Shown here in pieces: positions 37,257-49,300 of a stretch of 64,000 nucleotides of DNA. Origin of the DNA: Hordeum vulgare subsp. vulgare (lineage: Eukaryota; Streptophyta; Magnoliopsida; Poales; Poaceae); the NCBI RefSeq assembly GCF_904849725.1, contig NC_058518.1, forward strand, positions 14,218,147 to 14,282,146, given 5' to 3'. Under the pieces are notes generated by a model. The model had not been told where the DNA came from. It did no database searches and saw only the letters and a program-made list of their open reading frames with translations. The translations under genes and the position numbers were made by a program. Every line of letters starts with the position of its first letter. The stretch's first letter is position 1.

Positions 37257-37524
37257 TTAATATTGTGCCACATCATCAAAAATGCCTAGTTGGCATATAT
37301 GATATCAGCTACTATGGTACGATCATTACGACCAACCTAAGATGTAAGGAAATACTCAACGAAAGAGAAGCCACGGGCCATTGGTTGGAAGGAAGGAGGG
37401 CTATGTCGTCATCGCAAGGACAAGGCTAAGCTATTAGCATAGAGGGAGTGGAGCGGAACATATTACGGCTTGAGCGCCTCTGCGAATCACACGAATTGGA
37501 ATCTGAATATGCAGTTAACTTACC

Positions 37525-37602
37525 CTATGGATTGATGACCGCCTCCGTACATGCAACATACAATAAGCAACCCAATAAGATAAATCCATAAGTTGTCTTC
37601 AT
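37525..37602 (-). CDS. Tiny signal-peptide-like exon, left palindrome arm
   Basis: 25 codons from ATG (complement of 37600-37602) to TAG (37525-37527): it starts MKTTYGFILLGCLLYVACTE and ends AVINP. A lysine after Met, a hydrophobic core and ACTEA form a textbook secretory signal peptide with a likely cut after TEA. The stop is followed directly by GGTAAGTT, a strong splice donor, so the mature part may once have been in a later exon. Upstream on the same strand are CCCCAAAAG (possible acceptor) and a TATA box at 37985-37992. Parent family not recognised. Confidence 0.5.
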   Translation of the reverse strand: MKTTYGFILLGCLLYVACTEAVINP

Positions 37603-39182
37603 GGTTTTGGAAAGCTGATATCAGCCTTTTGGGGTGTGATGAACAAAATAAAAGATGTTAGTATTATATTGAGATTTATAATATGTACTTATACGTTACT
37701 GGGCATGAAATCAATGCTTGACAAGCGCTGTCGAACCTAGCAAATTCTGCCAAACTAATCAAGCTTTATCCTTTTGATTAATCAACACTAAGATCTAGGA
37801 TTAACATTTCAGAAACACACATAAAGAAAAATTTAGAAAAAATTATATCATACCTCTCTGCTCAGATCCTCTCGTAATAATCTTAGTTCCAAATGCCTGT
37901 ATCAAGAAAAACTAAACCGAGGAAATATTTTCTTGGTTAAAGGCCTGGTCGAGCCTTCCTTCTCCTTATATATCTGGAAAGCGCTATATATAAGACGGGA
38001 CCAGGCTCAACAAAGCAGCCAAGGATAAGAGAATGACATAGTGTCCTAATCTACTACCTATGAGAAGCAACTCACCCTATCACCCTACCTAGATTGTTTC
38101 TCTCCACATATTAATCCATGTATTCTAAGTCGAGTCTTAAAACCATGTAGTTTTTGAATTTAAACTTTGATCTCTGGTTTGTTTACATATTTGGAGTCCT
38201 GGTATAAAAAATATCAATCATGAATATATTTCAATGATTTTTTAAATACGAATTTTGAAACAAAACTGTATACGATGTTTTGGATTGCATCATTGTTTTT
38301 CTCAATACAAACAAATTGACATAACCATGTTTCGCAGACTATATCATAGAGTTTTACACCATGTTTCATGGAGTTTTGCCATCATCAATTGCTTGATGTG
38401 AACTAAAGATGCAAGTATTCTTCTGTTCAATATACTGTCAATAGTACAATCATTTTCATTTTGTACTAATAGAAGCAACCAGAACATATCCTACATATAG
38501 GCATTTCAACTATCATCCCTAGTTTTCTTTTTCTTTTTATGAAAAGGACGTTGAAACTCCAAACATCTGAATCCGTAAACGCATACAATTGTCTTTATTA
38601 ATTATTCAACAAAAGACTAATAAGAACATATATCAAACAACATGAAGCGTCCACTCACATCTTCAAACTCAATAAGGTGAAATGCCCTCACCCCCAGCAT
38701 CAATAACCGGGTCACTGCCGATCCACCCAATGACGTATCGGCAATTGAACAGAAGAATACTTGCATCTTTAGTTCACATCAAGCAATTGATGATGGCAAA
38801 ACTCCATGAAACATGGTGTAAAACTCTATGATATAGTCTGCGAAACATGGTTATGTCAATTTGTTTGTATTGAGAAAAACAATGATGCAATCCAAAACAT
38901 CGTATACAGTTTTGTTTCAAAATTCGTATTTAAAAAATCATTGAAATATATTCATGATTGATATTTTTTATACCAGGACTCCAAATATGTAAACAAACCA
39001 GAGATCAAAGTTTAAATTCAAAAACTACATGGTTTTAAGACTCGACTTAGAATACATGGATTAATATGTGGAGAGAAACAATCTAGGTAGGGTGATAGGG
39101 TGAGTTGTTTATCATAGGTAGTAGATTCGGACACTGTGCCATTCTCTTATCCTTGGCTGCTTTGTTGAGCCTGGTCCTGTCT

Positions 39183-39190
39183 TATATATA
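39183..39190 (+). promoter_or_regulatory. TATA box for right-arm peptide exon
   Basis: GTCTTATATATAGCGC, about 385 bp before the ATG but ~135 bp before a possible leader-exon donor (GAGCAGAGAG|GTATGG). Kept in the left arm at 37985-37992 on the other strand. Confidence 0.45.
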
Positions 39191-39568
39191 GCGCTCCCAG
39201 ACATAGAAGGAGAAGAAGGCTCGACCAGGCCTTTAACCAAGAAAATATTTCCTCGGTTTAGTTTTCCTTGATACAGGCATTTGGAACTAAGATTATTACG
39301 AGAGGATCTGAGCAGAGAGGTATGGTATAATTTTTTCTAAATTTTTTTTATGTGTGTTTCTGAGATGTTAATCCCAGATTTTAGTGTTGATTTATCACAA
39401 GGATAAAGCTTGATTAGCTTGGCAGGATTGCTAGGTACGACATCGCTTGTCAAGCATTGATTTCAGGCCCAGTAACGTATAAGTACATATTATAAATCTC
39501 AATATAATACTAACATCTTTTATTTTGTTCATCACACCCCAAAAGGCTGATATCAGCTTTCCAAAACC

Positions 39569-39646
39569 ATGAAGACAACTTATGGATTTATCTTATTGGG
39601 TTGCTTATTGTATGTTGCATGTACGGAGGCGGTCATCAATCCATAG
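39569..39646 (+). CDS. Tiny signal-peptide-like exon, right palindrome arm
   Basis: Same peptide as at 37525-37602, residue for residue, pointing the opposite way; the two are divergent around the spacer. The layout suggests TATATATA at 39183-39190, a leader exon ending GAGCAGAGAG|GTATGG near 39320, an intron, an acceptor CACCCCAAAAG near 39546, then ATG 39569. After the in-frame TAG the donor GGTAAGTT follows. A possible next exon after TTCGCAG (about 39693) is open for only 14 codons. Either the gene is broken or the 25-residue product is all there is. Confidence 0.5.
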   Translation: MKTTYGFILLGCLLYVACTEAVINP

Positions 39647-41025
39647 GGTAAGTTAACTGCATATTCAGATTCCAATTCGTGTGATTCGCAGAGGCGCTCA
39701 AGCCGTAATATGTTCCGCTCCACTCCCTCTATGCTAATAGCTTAGCCTTGTCCTTGCGATGACGACATAGCCCTCCTTCCTTCCAACCAATGGCCCGTGG
39801 CTTCTCTTTCGTTCTTAAATGCTGGATGCAAAATTTGAATACTACATTCATTTATTCATTGAGAATCAACTTGTTGACGATGTGTTCTGAAGTAAAATTC
39901 GAATAGTTGTTACAGGAGACCATTGTATACGCTTGCACCTGAAGCCTAATTTATGCATGCGTGTATCAGGAAGCCTAATTTACATTCGGACAATGCCACA
40001 AATGAGCTACAATGCTGAAATGTTACTATAGATCCCATATTACAATAAATGATGTTGTTTATGATACTACCTTTATAATACCATGCATTACAAAGGTAGT
40101 ATCATAGACTAGTATCATATATATGATACTAGTACATGATACCACCCATTACAACCAGCCTTAGCCCTTGAATAGCTAGGTAGTTTGTCATTTTTCATTT
40201 TTAAATTCATAGGATTCATCGCTGTGAGTCTGTGACCGCCCTGGTCGTTACCGTCGCCGGTCACCGACGGCACCCATCCAAGAGTCGATTCACCATTTGT
40301 TGCCTCTAATGGGGTAGATGTCGTCGTCCAGGATTCCGAGCCCATGCCCTTCAAGTGGGAGCTCCAACTAGCATCCTGAGCAACCAGCAGGCCACCAAGA
40401 CACCACTACATTATCTTAATCTGCAAGGCCGTTGCGGCTGCAGCTCCCGTCGCGGGTCACGCTGCCCACCAACGTTTCTTCCATGGCCACGTCGCATGCA
40501 ATGGCAGCTTGGTGGACGTCGAAGGGCAGTGTAGCAGCAGCGGCGGTCCGTCCATGTGTGAGTGTAGAGCGTGCCGCTTCCCATGTCGGCGGCTTGGCAT
40601 TACTAGGATATGTATCGCTTGTGGCAACATGATCAGTACCACATGTTTCGATGAGATTCGATCGGTCCTGTGACTCCTTGTATGCAGCCGGCGGCTTGCG
40701 CCTATGCGTGATGGTAGAAAAGCAATTGGCTGCTCACGTACAAGTGTATCTGGACATGATCGATCTATCTAGGAGTCTAGCCTGGCTAACTTCGTGCCAG
40801 GATCGAGCGTACAATCGTGCCTCTGAGGCCGACCATCGGAGACTGGCGCCGCCGCCACACCGGCCCCTCTCCACCATGCGAGTAAATCGTCTTCCCCATC
40901 AAAAGAGCCCCCCGTGCGCCCCCTTCTCTCTCCCCTGCTGCTGACCCGAGGGCAGCATCTGCAGGGCTGCGTGAAGCGTCTATTTAGATATTATCGTAAA
41001 AGGACTAATAATTTGCTTTCTCCAG

Positions 41026-42819
41026 TTGCAATTCTGATGGACGTGAAGATGATTCTTAATGACAGTCGTGATGTCCTAGATAACTGGCGTCGGCAACTAA
41101 CGGATGCATGCGGTACTATTTCTCGTGTCGTGTGTGAAGATGGTGGGATCTTTTCAATGTAAGTGAAGCCTAATCATCTCAGTTGTCTAACATTAATTAA
41201 TCTGTTCCTGCCCAAGGTAGCTACAACGAACGTACGTTAAGTCCTTGAAAATAAGAAACGAGCTCAGAAAAATTGAGTAAAGAAAAAGGCGTAACAACTC
41301 CTGGGTGCCTATGTCTATGAACAGTAAAACTAAAAAAAATAAAAAAACTGAAACTTTACAACATCAAAGACGGTCAAACTTTGTAGGTTCTTGTACGTCT
41401 TCATGTTAAAATGGCATCTAGAGAAATGTGTACAAACAAGTTCCACATTGGAAAGCACCGAATGTTTTTCCTATGCAGAGCTCCTCGAATATTTTTTTGG
41501 CATGAAAACTTGCAAGCATATCAGATTTTTTTGATTTTTTTCTATGTGTTTTGATTTTACTGTTTATAGAAGGTGCCTAAGACCCGGGAGCTGAAGATAC
41601 ACTCTCGTTGAGTAAAATATGTCCTTCATGTTTGACACCAAGTTTTCCTTGGACACAGAGATAGTTCGATTGCCATTTTCTCATGCTCTACTATTGCTAC
41701 ATAGTTCTCACTAGTTTATCATAGAATGTATTTCTGGTTACATGGCTATTTGGCTTAGTATCTGTCACTATGTTTCTATGTAATAACATGTACCTGTGTA
41801 ACAAGATTGTTTGCTTAGCTTCACATTTCTGAATTTGCAGAAGTTTGAGCTCGTCAGGTTTAGCTGGAGTCCTGTCGCCCAGCATTGGGAAGTTAAGATC
41901 ATTAAAATGGCTGTAAGATCAGTGTTCATTTACTTTTAGAAATCTTAGATGTTTTTCCTCATGAAAAGGGTGTAGTCATATATGGACAAATTTTTCCATA
42001 AAACACTATTATCGTTATTGCTGCATGTCCTGGTTTCAGGTATTTAGATGGTAACAACATAACTGGAGAAATACCACAAGAGATTGGGAATCTTTCAAAT
42101 CTAACAATTCTAAAACTTGTGAAGAATCAATTCAATGGCACAATACCTGGCTCTCTTGGCCATCTTTCAGAACTACAAATTATGTAAGTCGGCACATGAC
42201 TTCTGTTAGATCTTATTATGGTTCGCTAACAGACATAACATTGGTGTAACTTGCAGGGACCTGAGCAAAAATCTTCTAAGTGGAAATATTCCAACCTCTT
42301 TGCCAAATATTCCGTCCTTGAATTCCATGTAAGTTTGCCTTTTCATACCATATAACCAGAAAAATTAATGAATACTGTTTTTGTCATTGCAAGTCTTGTA
42401 TTTACTTAGGTAATGCAATAACCATATGTACTCAATTGTTTGATGATGTATGTGTTGTGTGTTCTGCAGCATTCTGGCATATAACAATCTTAGTGGTGAA
42501 ATAACCGATCAACTACTTGACGTATCCCTATACAAGTACAACCTAACTCTCGTATAGTAGAATATATTAATGCAAATAATTTTGTGCACTCCTTCAATTT
42601 ACATAATGAGTGGAATCATGTGATTGTAGCTATAACGGAAACCATTTAAATTGTGGTCCATACTTAATGTCATGTGAAGGAAACAAAAAGAATACAGGTA
42701 ATCCAGAAAGCTTCATGACAATCTATATTGAACTTAACATTTGGGGTGAAAACACATGCACTTACTTTTCATACCAAACACTTGTTAACAGGTAGATCTA
42801 GAAAATCCAACACACTAGG
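41026..42819 (+). pseudogene. LRR receptor kinase ectodomain exons (SERK/NIK-like), truncated
   Basis: Six spliced exons can be read: 41026-41158 (133 bp; LRRNT with LMDVKMIL and DNW, Cys pair), 41841-41912 (72), 42040-42183 (144), 42257-42328 (72), 42470-42535 (66) and 42630-42697 (68). All have GT/AG borders, and the 72-bp LRR modules sit in one phase as in SERK/NIK-type genes. Motifs: SPSIGKLRSLKWL, DGNNITGEIPQEIGNLSNL, LSGNIPTSLP, NGNHLNCG with CEGNKK. A seventh exon starts at 42792 (GRSRKSNTLGVVG) and is lost in an LTR-like sequence before the membrane segment is complete. No kinase domain follows in the window. The signal-peptide exon should lie before 41026, at or in the palindrome arm, but was not identified. 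Confidence 0.8.
41298..41590 (+). mobile_element. MITE in first visible intron of the LRR gene
   Basis: CTCCTGGGTGCC and ACAGTAAAACTAAA at the left pair with TTTTACTGTTTATAGAAGGT and CCCGGGAG at the right as an imperfect ~35-bp inverted repeat. Non-coding. Superfamily not determined. Confidence 0.6.
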
Positions 42820-43603
42820 TGTCGTGGGTATAAGCCTGACAGTAGATGTGTAGGGTACGAATAAGACGGGCAGAGTCCTAGCTACAGCGAAGTTGTATGA
42901 GTTCAGGCCCCTCTACGGTGGAGGTAATAGCCCTACGTCTCAGTGCTCTTGGAGCTTGTTATCGAGTGTAATATGGAGTACAATGTTTTTCTAACCCTTT
43001 TACCAGTGGGGGAGGGCGGCTTATATAGAGTGCGTTGCCCTCCACAACGGTTCTGATTCAAGGGTGGAGTAGTGGCGATTGAATGCATGCGTTACAGGTA
43101 ACGTATGCTATGAATGCTAGTTAATGCACCCGGAAACGTACGGCAGTTTCCCTTCAGGGAGGTTACGACGCACCGAGTGTATCCAGTCGGTAGGTCCGGT
43201 GTCCTCCGAGTCTTAGTCTCCGACTGAATGATTCTGGGCCCGTTACCGACTGGATGATGAGGGCACCTTAATACAGTCGGGCATGCTTAAGGTCCTGTCC
43301 CTTGCGTGGGGTAGTCCTTGGGTAGGACCCGTAGGACAGGCCTATGACCCTACCCTAGGACTATGACTCCATCATTAGTCCCCGAATGGATTGGGGTTGA
43401 AACGTCAAAGCAATGCTCGATGCTCAGATCCGACTGGACTAGGTTCGGCTTGGGCGTTGCTTGCCTCTATCCATTCTATCTCACCTGGCCAATGATCCGA
43501 GTGAATGTGTTCTACGGAACGGACTGTCGGGGACCGACTGCCTTCGCGGCATCTTTTGACACGACTGGTCAACTGACAGCAGCGGATTTTCCGGGATCTT
43601 ACA
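42820..43603 (+). mobile_element. LTR-like sequence truncating the LRR gene
   Basis: TGTCGTGGGTATAAGCCTGA is the style of Triticeae gypsy LTR starts, and TTACA near 43598-43603 is a possible end (784 bp). Internal landmarks: CAGGCCCCTCTACGG, CTTATATAGAGTGC (TATA at 43021). The 5 bases before it (CTAGG) do not repeat after the proposed end, and no primer site follows, so the right border is uncertain. Confidence 0.5.
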
Positions 43604-45096
43604 CATGTCTCTCCCTCATGCTATGGATCTCTCTCATAGTCACATCATCATGCATGCACAAGTTGTTGTCTCACCTACTAAAAAACATCTCTTTATCTCG
43701 GGCATAAATTCTCTGTCACTTGTCCCTTCTTAAAAAAACGTGATTTCCTCTCTCACAAGCGTTCTCTCCCTCTCTCCATTTTTCGGTGTCACTTCTCGAA
43801 GAAAAAGGTGAAGTTCTCTCTCACATGCTTTCTCTCTTCATTTTTTTGTCACATCTCAAAAAAGTAAAGTTCATTCTTAAGCGATTTCTCTCTACTTTTT
43901 TCTCCGTGTCACTCTCAAAGCCATACGCAGCAGCGTCCTCTCACTCAACTGTGTACTGCATTAAAAAAAGAGTTCTGCCATAGTGTTTCTTTCAACCGTC
44001 AGAGCAATGGAACCTGTGATCGACATGTCAACTAGACAGCTCGCTACTTGCATCGCTAGGTGGAATCAGCCTATGAGCGGTGATAAACTAGGCCCGGAAT
44101 CATTTCAAATAGACGCATCCTCCAGCGCTAAACAACTGCTGCGCCTGCTAATCAAAATTGTGGTATCGTACATGTCACAGATCTCTATGTGGTAAATTCT
44201 AAATGTACGATTTCGATAAAAGGGTGTCTAGACACCCGGGTATTAAAAATCCACTCTCAATAAAGATTAGAGAAAACTCAGATAAAAGGAGACGTTCATA
44301 AAGATAATTTATTTTTCAAGCATGCCATCGGATAGAAATTAAAGGAGCCACTACGGCAACCAAGTGATAACTCGATTGGTGCTGTCTGCATCTGGTATTC
44401 TCTGTCACACCCTGAACTCCTAGTTGTGCCGTGGTGGCTGTGCCATGGCTTGGTGTGGTAGGCTGTCCGCAAGATAGGGTTTTGATTGAGAGAAAGCCTC
44501 TTTTTTCTGGTTATGTTGGTTGATTTATTGGCCCTATAATTGCCAATAATTACACCTATGCAACCCGCTTAAATGAAAAAATAATCCGTTTTCTTTGGAG
44601 TATACATAGTGCGGTTTCTAATGTATCACATCCACGCAGGTAGCCCAGTGGCTAACGCCTCACTTGACTATGTAGGAGGTCTTTTTCTTCTTCACTTCTT
44701 TTTTGTTGAGCAAATTCAAATGCTTTTTGAAAATACTCATATCTTTCAAATCCTAACTTCACATAAAGCATGTTATGTATGAAAATCCTTCAGAAAAATA
44801 CGTAGGTTTCAAATATGCTATTATTTTGCATGTTAATCATTTCTAGAATTAAGTTTATGGTGCAACTTTAATTAATACCTTCTCTATATGGGATATTTTG
44901 GAAATCCTTCTACATATGTTTTCTACCCCGTTTTAACTTGAGTAAACATGATATTCGACCATTACGCTTTTGCACAACATCACTTATCATGTTAGTTTTG
45001 TGGAGATTTTATGGGATTTGCTGATATCGTCAAGTGTATACATAATGGGGTTATTTTTTTTCCAGTAGCAACACACGGACTTGTTTTCTAGACATA
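43604..45096 (+). other. Unassigned AT-rich stretch
   Basis: CT-rich 43604-43980, a perfect 16-bp palindrome GGGTGTCTAGACACCC at about 44222, and a block (44520-44600) inverted relative to 24460-24540. No gene or full element recognised. Confidence 0.3.
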
Positions 45097-45098
45097 TA

Positions 45099-45223
45099 CT
45101 CCCTCCGTTCCAAAATTCTTGTCTTAGATTTGTCTAGATATAAATGTATCTAGTCATGTTTTAGTATTTAGATACATCCATTTGTAGACAAACTTACGAC
45201 AAAAAACTTTCGGATGTAGAGAG
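45099..45223 (+). mobile_element. Stowaway-type MITE
   Basis: CTCCCTCCGTTCCAAAATTC at the left, TGTATCTAGTCATGTTTTAG in the core, and degenerate right end CGGATGTAGAGAGTA. TA flanks on both sides. Confidence 0.85.
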
Positions 45224-45782
45224 TATGCATGAGCAATATGTAATAAATAGATTATGAGTGGCAAATTGCAACAGTTAAGAGGCAATATTGATAATCATTT
45301 TGTAAATTTTGTTCAATCATCATGGCAAAGTACAATATTAAAGCATTGACTGAATGTATAAACAAAGATTAGAGATGTACTTTCTCTTCTTTGTAACTTG
45401 TCAACGTGTCTCAAGAGTTAGCACGGTCGTATGGGAGGCAACGACGTGTTTATCTCAGCTGGTCCGTTGCTCCTCTGACGCTCCGACTCAGGCCTGCAGG
45501 GACTTTCGGATCTCACTCTTGCAAGGAATCCTAGACTAAGGAAAGAAATCGTGGATTAAAGGAAGGGAATCGTAGCAAAAAAGAAATCATGGACAATTTC
45601 AGAATTACCTTGCCACAGCGAGTAAAGGTGGTGCGCCCCGTCGAGCGACCTTCTTTCGTCTCTCGCTCCGTGCTTGAACTGTGGGAAAGAGGAATTGGGC
45701 AGACACCTGATGCGGGCTGGTTGTGTTGATCTTATGGTCCCTTAAATACACGACGAGGGAAGAATGTCAGGCTCAGGTAGCT

Positions 45783-46025
45783 ATCCTAGCGGCCGGTGCT
45801 GTCTTTCTTGAATGTTCAGCCGGTTGTAGTGCAGTGTTGACAGGCTGCCGGCTGCTTTTTTTCCAGCCAAAAGTGTGGCGTGCCACATGGTTCGATAGGA
45901 ATGTTTGGCTTGCCACACCGTGTAGAGACTTTTGCAGTAAAAACTTTTGTCAAATGTGTGGCATTGGTCTTGCCCGCCACAATTTGTGCGGTACGCCACA
46001 TGTGTGACGCCAACCAAAAGCCAGC
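45783..46025 (+). repeat. Repeat Y, uninterrupted copy
   Basis: Matches 51668-51902 (CTTTCTTGAATGTTCAGCCGG, GGTCTTGCCCGCCACA). The right end reads GCCAACCAAAAGCCAGCC and shows what the locus at 51903 looked like before the CACTA insertion. Non-coding; 45224-45782 shows nothing further. Confidence 0.75.
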
Positions 46026-46143
46026 CGTCTTGACCGTGTTGTCCCAATACTAACGTAAAAAACACAATTATACCCCCCTACGTTTTTTAGTCCGCGCACA
46101 AATCTTGTCTAAAGTCAAAGTATCCCAAGTTTGACCAAACTTA

Positions 46144-46330
46144 TCTATATCTATCTTTCCCTAACAATAAAGCAACTACATCTTCTGTCGTTCGTCGTAG
46201 CATTTTACAGAAAACCCTCTGTAGTTTCTCGAAGTTAACCCACAGTCCGGATTTAAGTGAGAAAACGAATCCTTTTTTGTAATTTTACAGAAAATCCACT
46301 GTGTTTTGCCGAAATCAACCCGCGGTCAGG
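46144..46330 (+). mobile_element. Helitron-like left end
   Basis: TCTATATCTATCTTTCCC followed by AACAATAAAGCAAC and CTGTAGTTTCTCGAAGTTAA, preceded by A. It resembles the start region of the element at 12916-13200 (AATAATAAAGCACGC, CTGTAGTTTCCTC). The matching end was not located. Confidence 0.45.
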
Positions 46331-49300
46331 ATTCCGGGGCGGATCCACGCCGTCGCCGCTCGCCTGCAGCATCCCGAGCCGCGTCCCCTGTAGTCGCATG
46401 CCCGAGCAGAGGGGCTCGAGCCAGCCCCGCGCCCCGTCGCCCGTGACCGCCGGAGCCCCCGCCGCCCGCTGCCTTCGCCCCGCGCTGCCCTAGCCTCGCC
46501 GGCCGAACCTCCTGCACCCGCCGCAGCCACAACCACCGAAGCATCTGGGAGGCGATTTTATCATCCAAGACTTTTATATGGTTAAGCTCATGTTCAAAAG
46601 TCATCTTGGAATTTTTTCCCCAATACACGGTGTTCATGCATAGGAATAGAAGACACATGTATGTATGGTTCATACCCGATAAGCCCGTCATTTCATAGTA
46701 AATTGCAAAAACGGCAATACTTGGTTACAATTGAAGAATTAAAAAAGAACTACATAACTATACGTGACAATACATGAAATATGTACGTAGGAAGAGGACA
46801 TCTCAACAACCACGGTAGCGATCAATAGGTGGAGACCACTTTGGTTCATGGTTGCACGTATCTCACATGAACGATTTGTCCCTGTCCACTATAGCCGGAG
46901 ATTTCGCACTCAAATCTTCACACTTTACTACAACTAGATTTTCTTAGTGCGAAATCACCAGGTCGCTTCATTCATGTTATTAGGACCGCGTAAGACTCAA
47001 CAGTTTTCTTGGTACGAAATCTGCCTCATTCATGTGATTCGGTTCAACTATGGCTGAATGCCCTATCACTCTCCATAGTACCGCTGCCTCGTCGCTGTCC
47101 AATATCTTGTCGTCGTGAGACTCGATCATTTTTTCTTCGTGCTAAATCAACCTGTCTCGTCGCTGTCCAATATCTTGTCGTCATGAGACTCGATCATTTT
47201 TTCTTCGTGTTAAATCACCTTGTCTCAGCGCTGTCCAATATCTTGTCGTCGTGAGACTCGATCATTTTTTCTTCGTGCTAAATCACGCTGTCTCGTCGCT
47301 ATCCATTATCTTGTCGTCGTGAGAGTCGATCATTTTTCTTCATGCTAAATCTCCCTTGTCACTTGATCCATATGATTCTGTTCGCGTGTGGCTGCATGCC
47401 CTATCATTGTCCACACTGCATGCCCTTTCCCTGTCCACTAGCCTATAGTGGGACTCAACAAAACATTTCGTGCAAAATCACCATGTGTTATGCTGGTCGT
47501 AATGGAGTACTAGTATCGTGTGTATGATACTATATCCGTAATGCATAGTATCATAGAATAATTAATTTATTGTCATGCATAGTACATATTAGCACAACAT
47601 CTAATATGATACGTTATCATGACGATATGATACTCAACTTTCTCTTTCTTCATTCACTTATATGCCACCTCATCAAATATGTCTAGTTGACATGCATGAT
47701 ACCACCTATGATACTCCCATTACGTTCAGCCCTAGAGAGGTGATGGATGGTGGTCTGACTAATACTTTCTTGCCTTTCAAGTTCTTGCCTTGTGTGATTA
47801 CCCGCATCTGATCCTCCGCCCGGTACCCTAACATCGCCTCCCCGAGAGGCGGCCGAGGGAGCATGCTCCCTCTCCCTTCGACGGCCCATCCTTCCTCCCT
47901 CCCCCCACCGCCCCCGGCCCTGGGTCAGGTGGGGTCGGCGGTGGCGGGAACTTCAGTCCCCGCGCGTGCGTCTCCCCTTCCCGAGGTAGGGGCGGCGGCG
48001 GTGCTCCTCGGTATGGCGACGACCCGGTGGCCCCACGGTTGTGACCAGCGGCACGCGAGGTGGTGGCGCATGATGACCCACAAGTATAGGGGATAAATCG
48101 TAGTCCTTTCGATAAGTAAGAGTGTCGAATCCAACGAGGAGCAGAAGGCTCTGATAAACGGTTTTCAGCAAGGTAATAACTGCAAGCACTGAAAGTAGCG
48201 GTAACAAGTGATGGTGTAGTGAGGTGAAACATAGCAAGCGAAAAGTAACAAGTAACAAGTAGTAGCAACGGTGCAGCAAGTGGCTCAATCCCTTTTGTAG
48301 CAAGGGACAAGCCTGAACAAAGTCTTATAGGAGGAAAAACGCTCCCGAGGACACACGGGAATTTCTGTAATGCTAGTTTCATCATGTTCCTATGATTCGC
48401 GTTCGTTACTTTGATAGTTTGATATGTGGGTGGACCGGCGCTTGGGTACTACCCTTACTTGGACAAGCATCCCACTTATGATTAACCTCTCTCGCAAGCA
48501 TCCGCAACTACAAAACAAGAATTAAGACAACGTCTAACCATAGCATTAAACTAGTGGATTCAAATCAGCCCCTTACGAAGCAACACATAGAATGGGGTTT
48601 AAGCTTCTGTCAGCCCCTTACGAAGCAACCCATCATCTACTTACTACGCCCCAATGCCTTCCTCTAGGCCCAAATATGATGAAGTGTTATGTAGTTGACG
48701 TTCACATAAAACCACTAGAGGAAAAGACAACATACATCATATCAAAATACCGAACGAATATCAAATTCACATGACTATTATCAGCATGACTTATCCCATG
48801 TCCTCGGGAACAAAAGTAACTACTCACAAAGCATAATCATAATCATGATCAGAGGTGTAATGAATAGCATCAAGGATCTGAACATAAACTATTCCACCAA
48901 GTAATCCGACTAGCATCAACTACAAAGAGTAATCAACACTACTAGCAACCTTACAAGTACCAATCGGAGTCGTGAGACGGAGATTGATTACAAGAGATGA
49001 ACTAGGGATTGGAGAGGAGATGGTGCTGATTAAGATGTTGATGAAGATGCCTCCCCTCCGACGAGAGGAGTGTTGGTAATGACTATGACGACGATTTCCC
49101 CCTCCGGGAGGGAACTTTCCCCGGCAGGATCGTCCTCCGGAGCTCTAGATTGGATCTGCTCAAGTTCCGCCTCGTGGCGGCGGAGAAAGCACGAAAAAGC
49201 TCCCGAATGATTTTTTGTGGACCAAAACCCTTCATATAGCAAAAGAGGGGGGCTAGTGGGCCGTCAGGCAGCCCACAAGCTTGCCCTCCGCCACCAGGGG

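Larger units (their letters stand above)
35993..37337 (+). mobile_element. PIF/Harbinger-type element with TAA target duplication
   Basis: Ends GGCTGGTTGTAATGGGTGGT and (right end, reversed) GGTTGGTCGTAATGATCGTA form ~40-bp imperfect inverted repeats with TATCAT motifs. Flanks are TAA at 35990-35992 and TAA at 37338-37340, the 3-bp duplication expected of this superfamily. It has no transposase, so it is non-autonomous. It carries a minisatellite and an open minus-strand frame. In the right arm only the outer part (to 40160) survives. Related MITE: 6836-7074. Confidence 0.8.
35211..38431 (+). repeat. Left arm of large palindrome
   Basis: Reverse-complementary to 38744-40942 with roughly 95% or higher identity over the shared parts. 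The outer edge AGCAGCAGGGGAGAG matches CTCTCCCCTGCTGCT at 40928-40942; the inner edge ...TCTTCTGTTCAAT matches ATTGAACAGAAGA at 38744. It is 1022 bp longer than the right arm, almost entirely because 36343-37360 is missing there. Confidence 0.9.
38744..40942 (-). repeat. Right arm of large palindrome
   Basis: Inverted copy of 35211-38431. The deletion point is at 39811-39813, where GAAAGAGAAG-side and TTTAAGAAC-side sequences join through a shared AAC. The 312-bp spacer (38432-38743) is AT-rich with no gene. Substitutions and small indels between arms argue that it is a real, moderately old structure and not an assembly fold. Confidence 0.9.

Noticed and set aside
38432..38743. Assembly fold-back artefact as explanation of the palindrome
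   Set aside because: The arms differ by substitutions and a 1018-bp indel and have a non-palindromic spacer, so they are separate genomic sequences.
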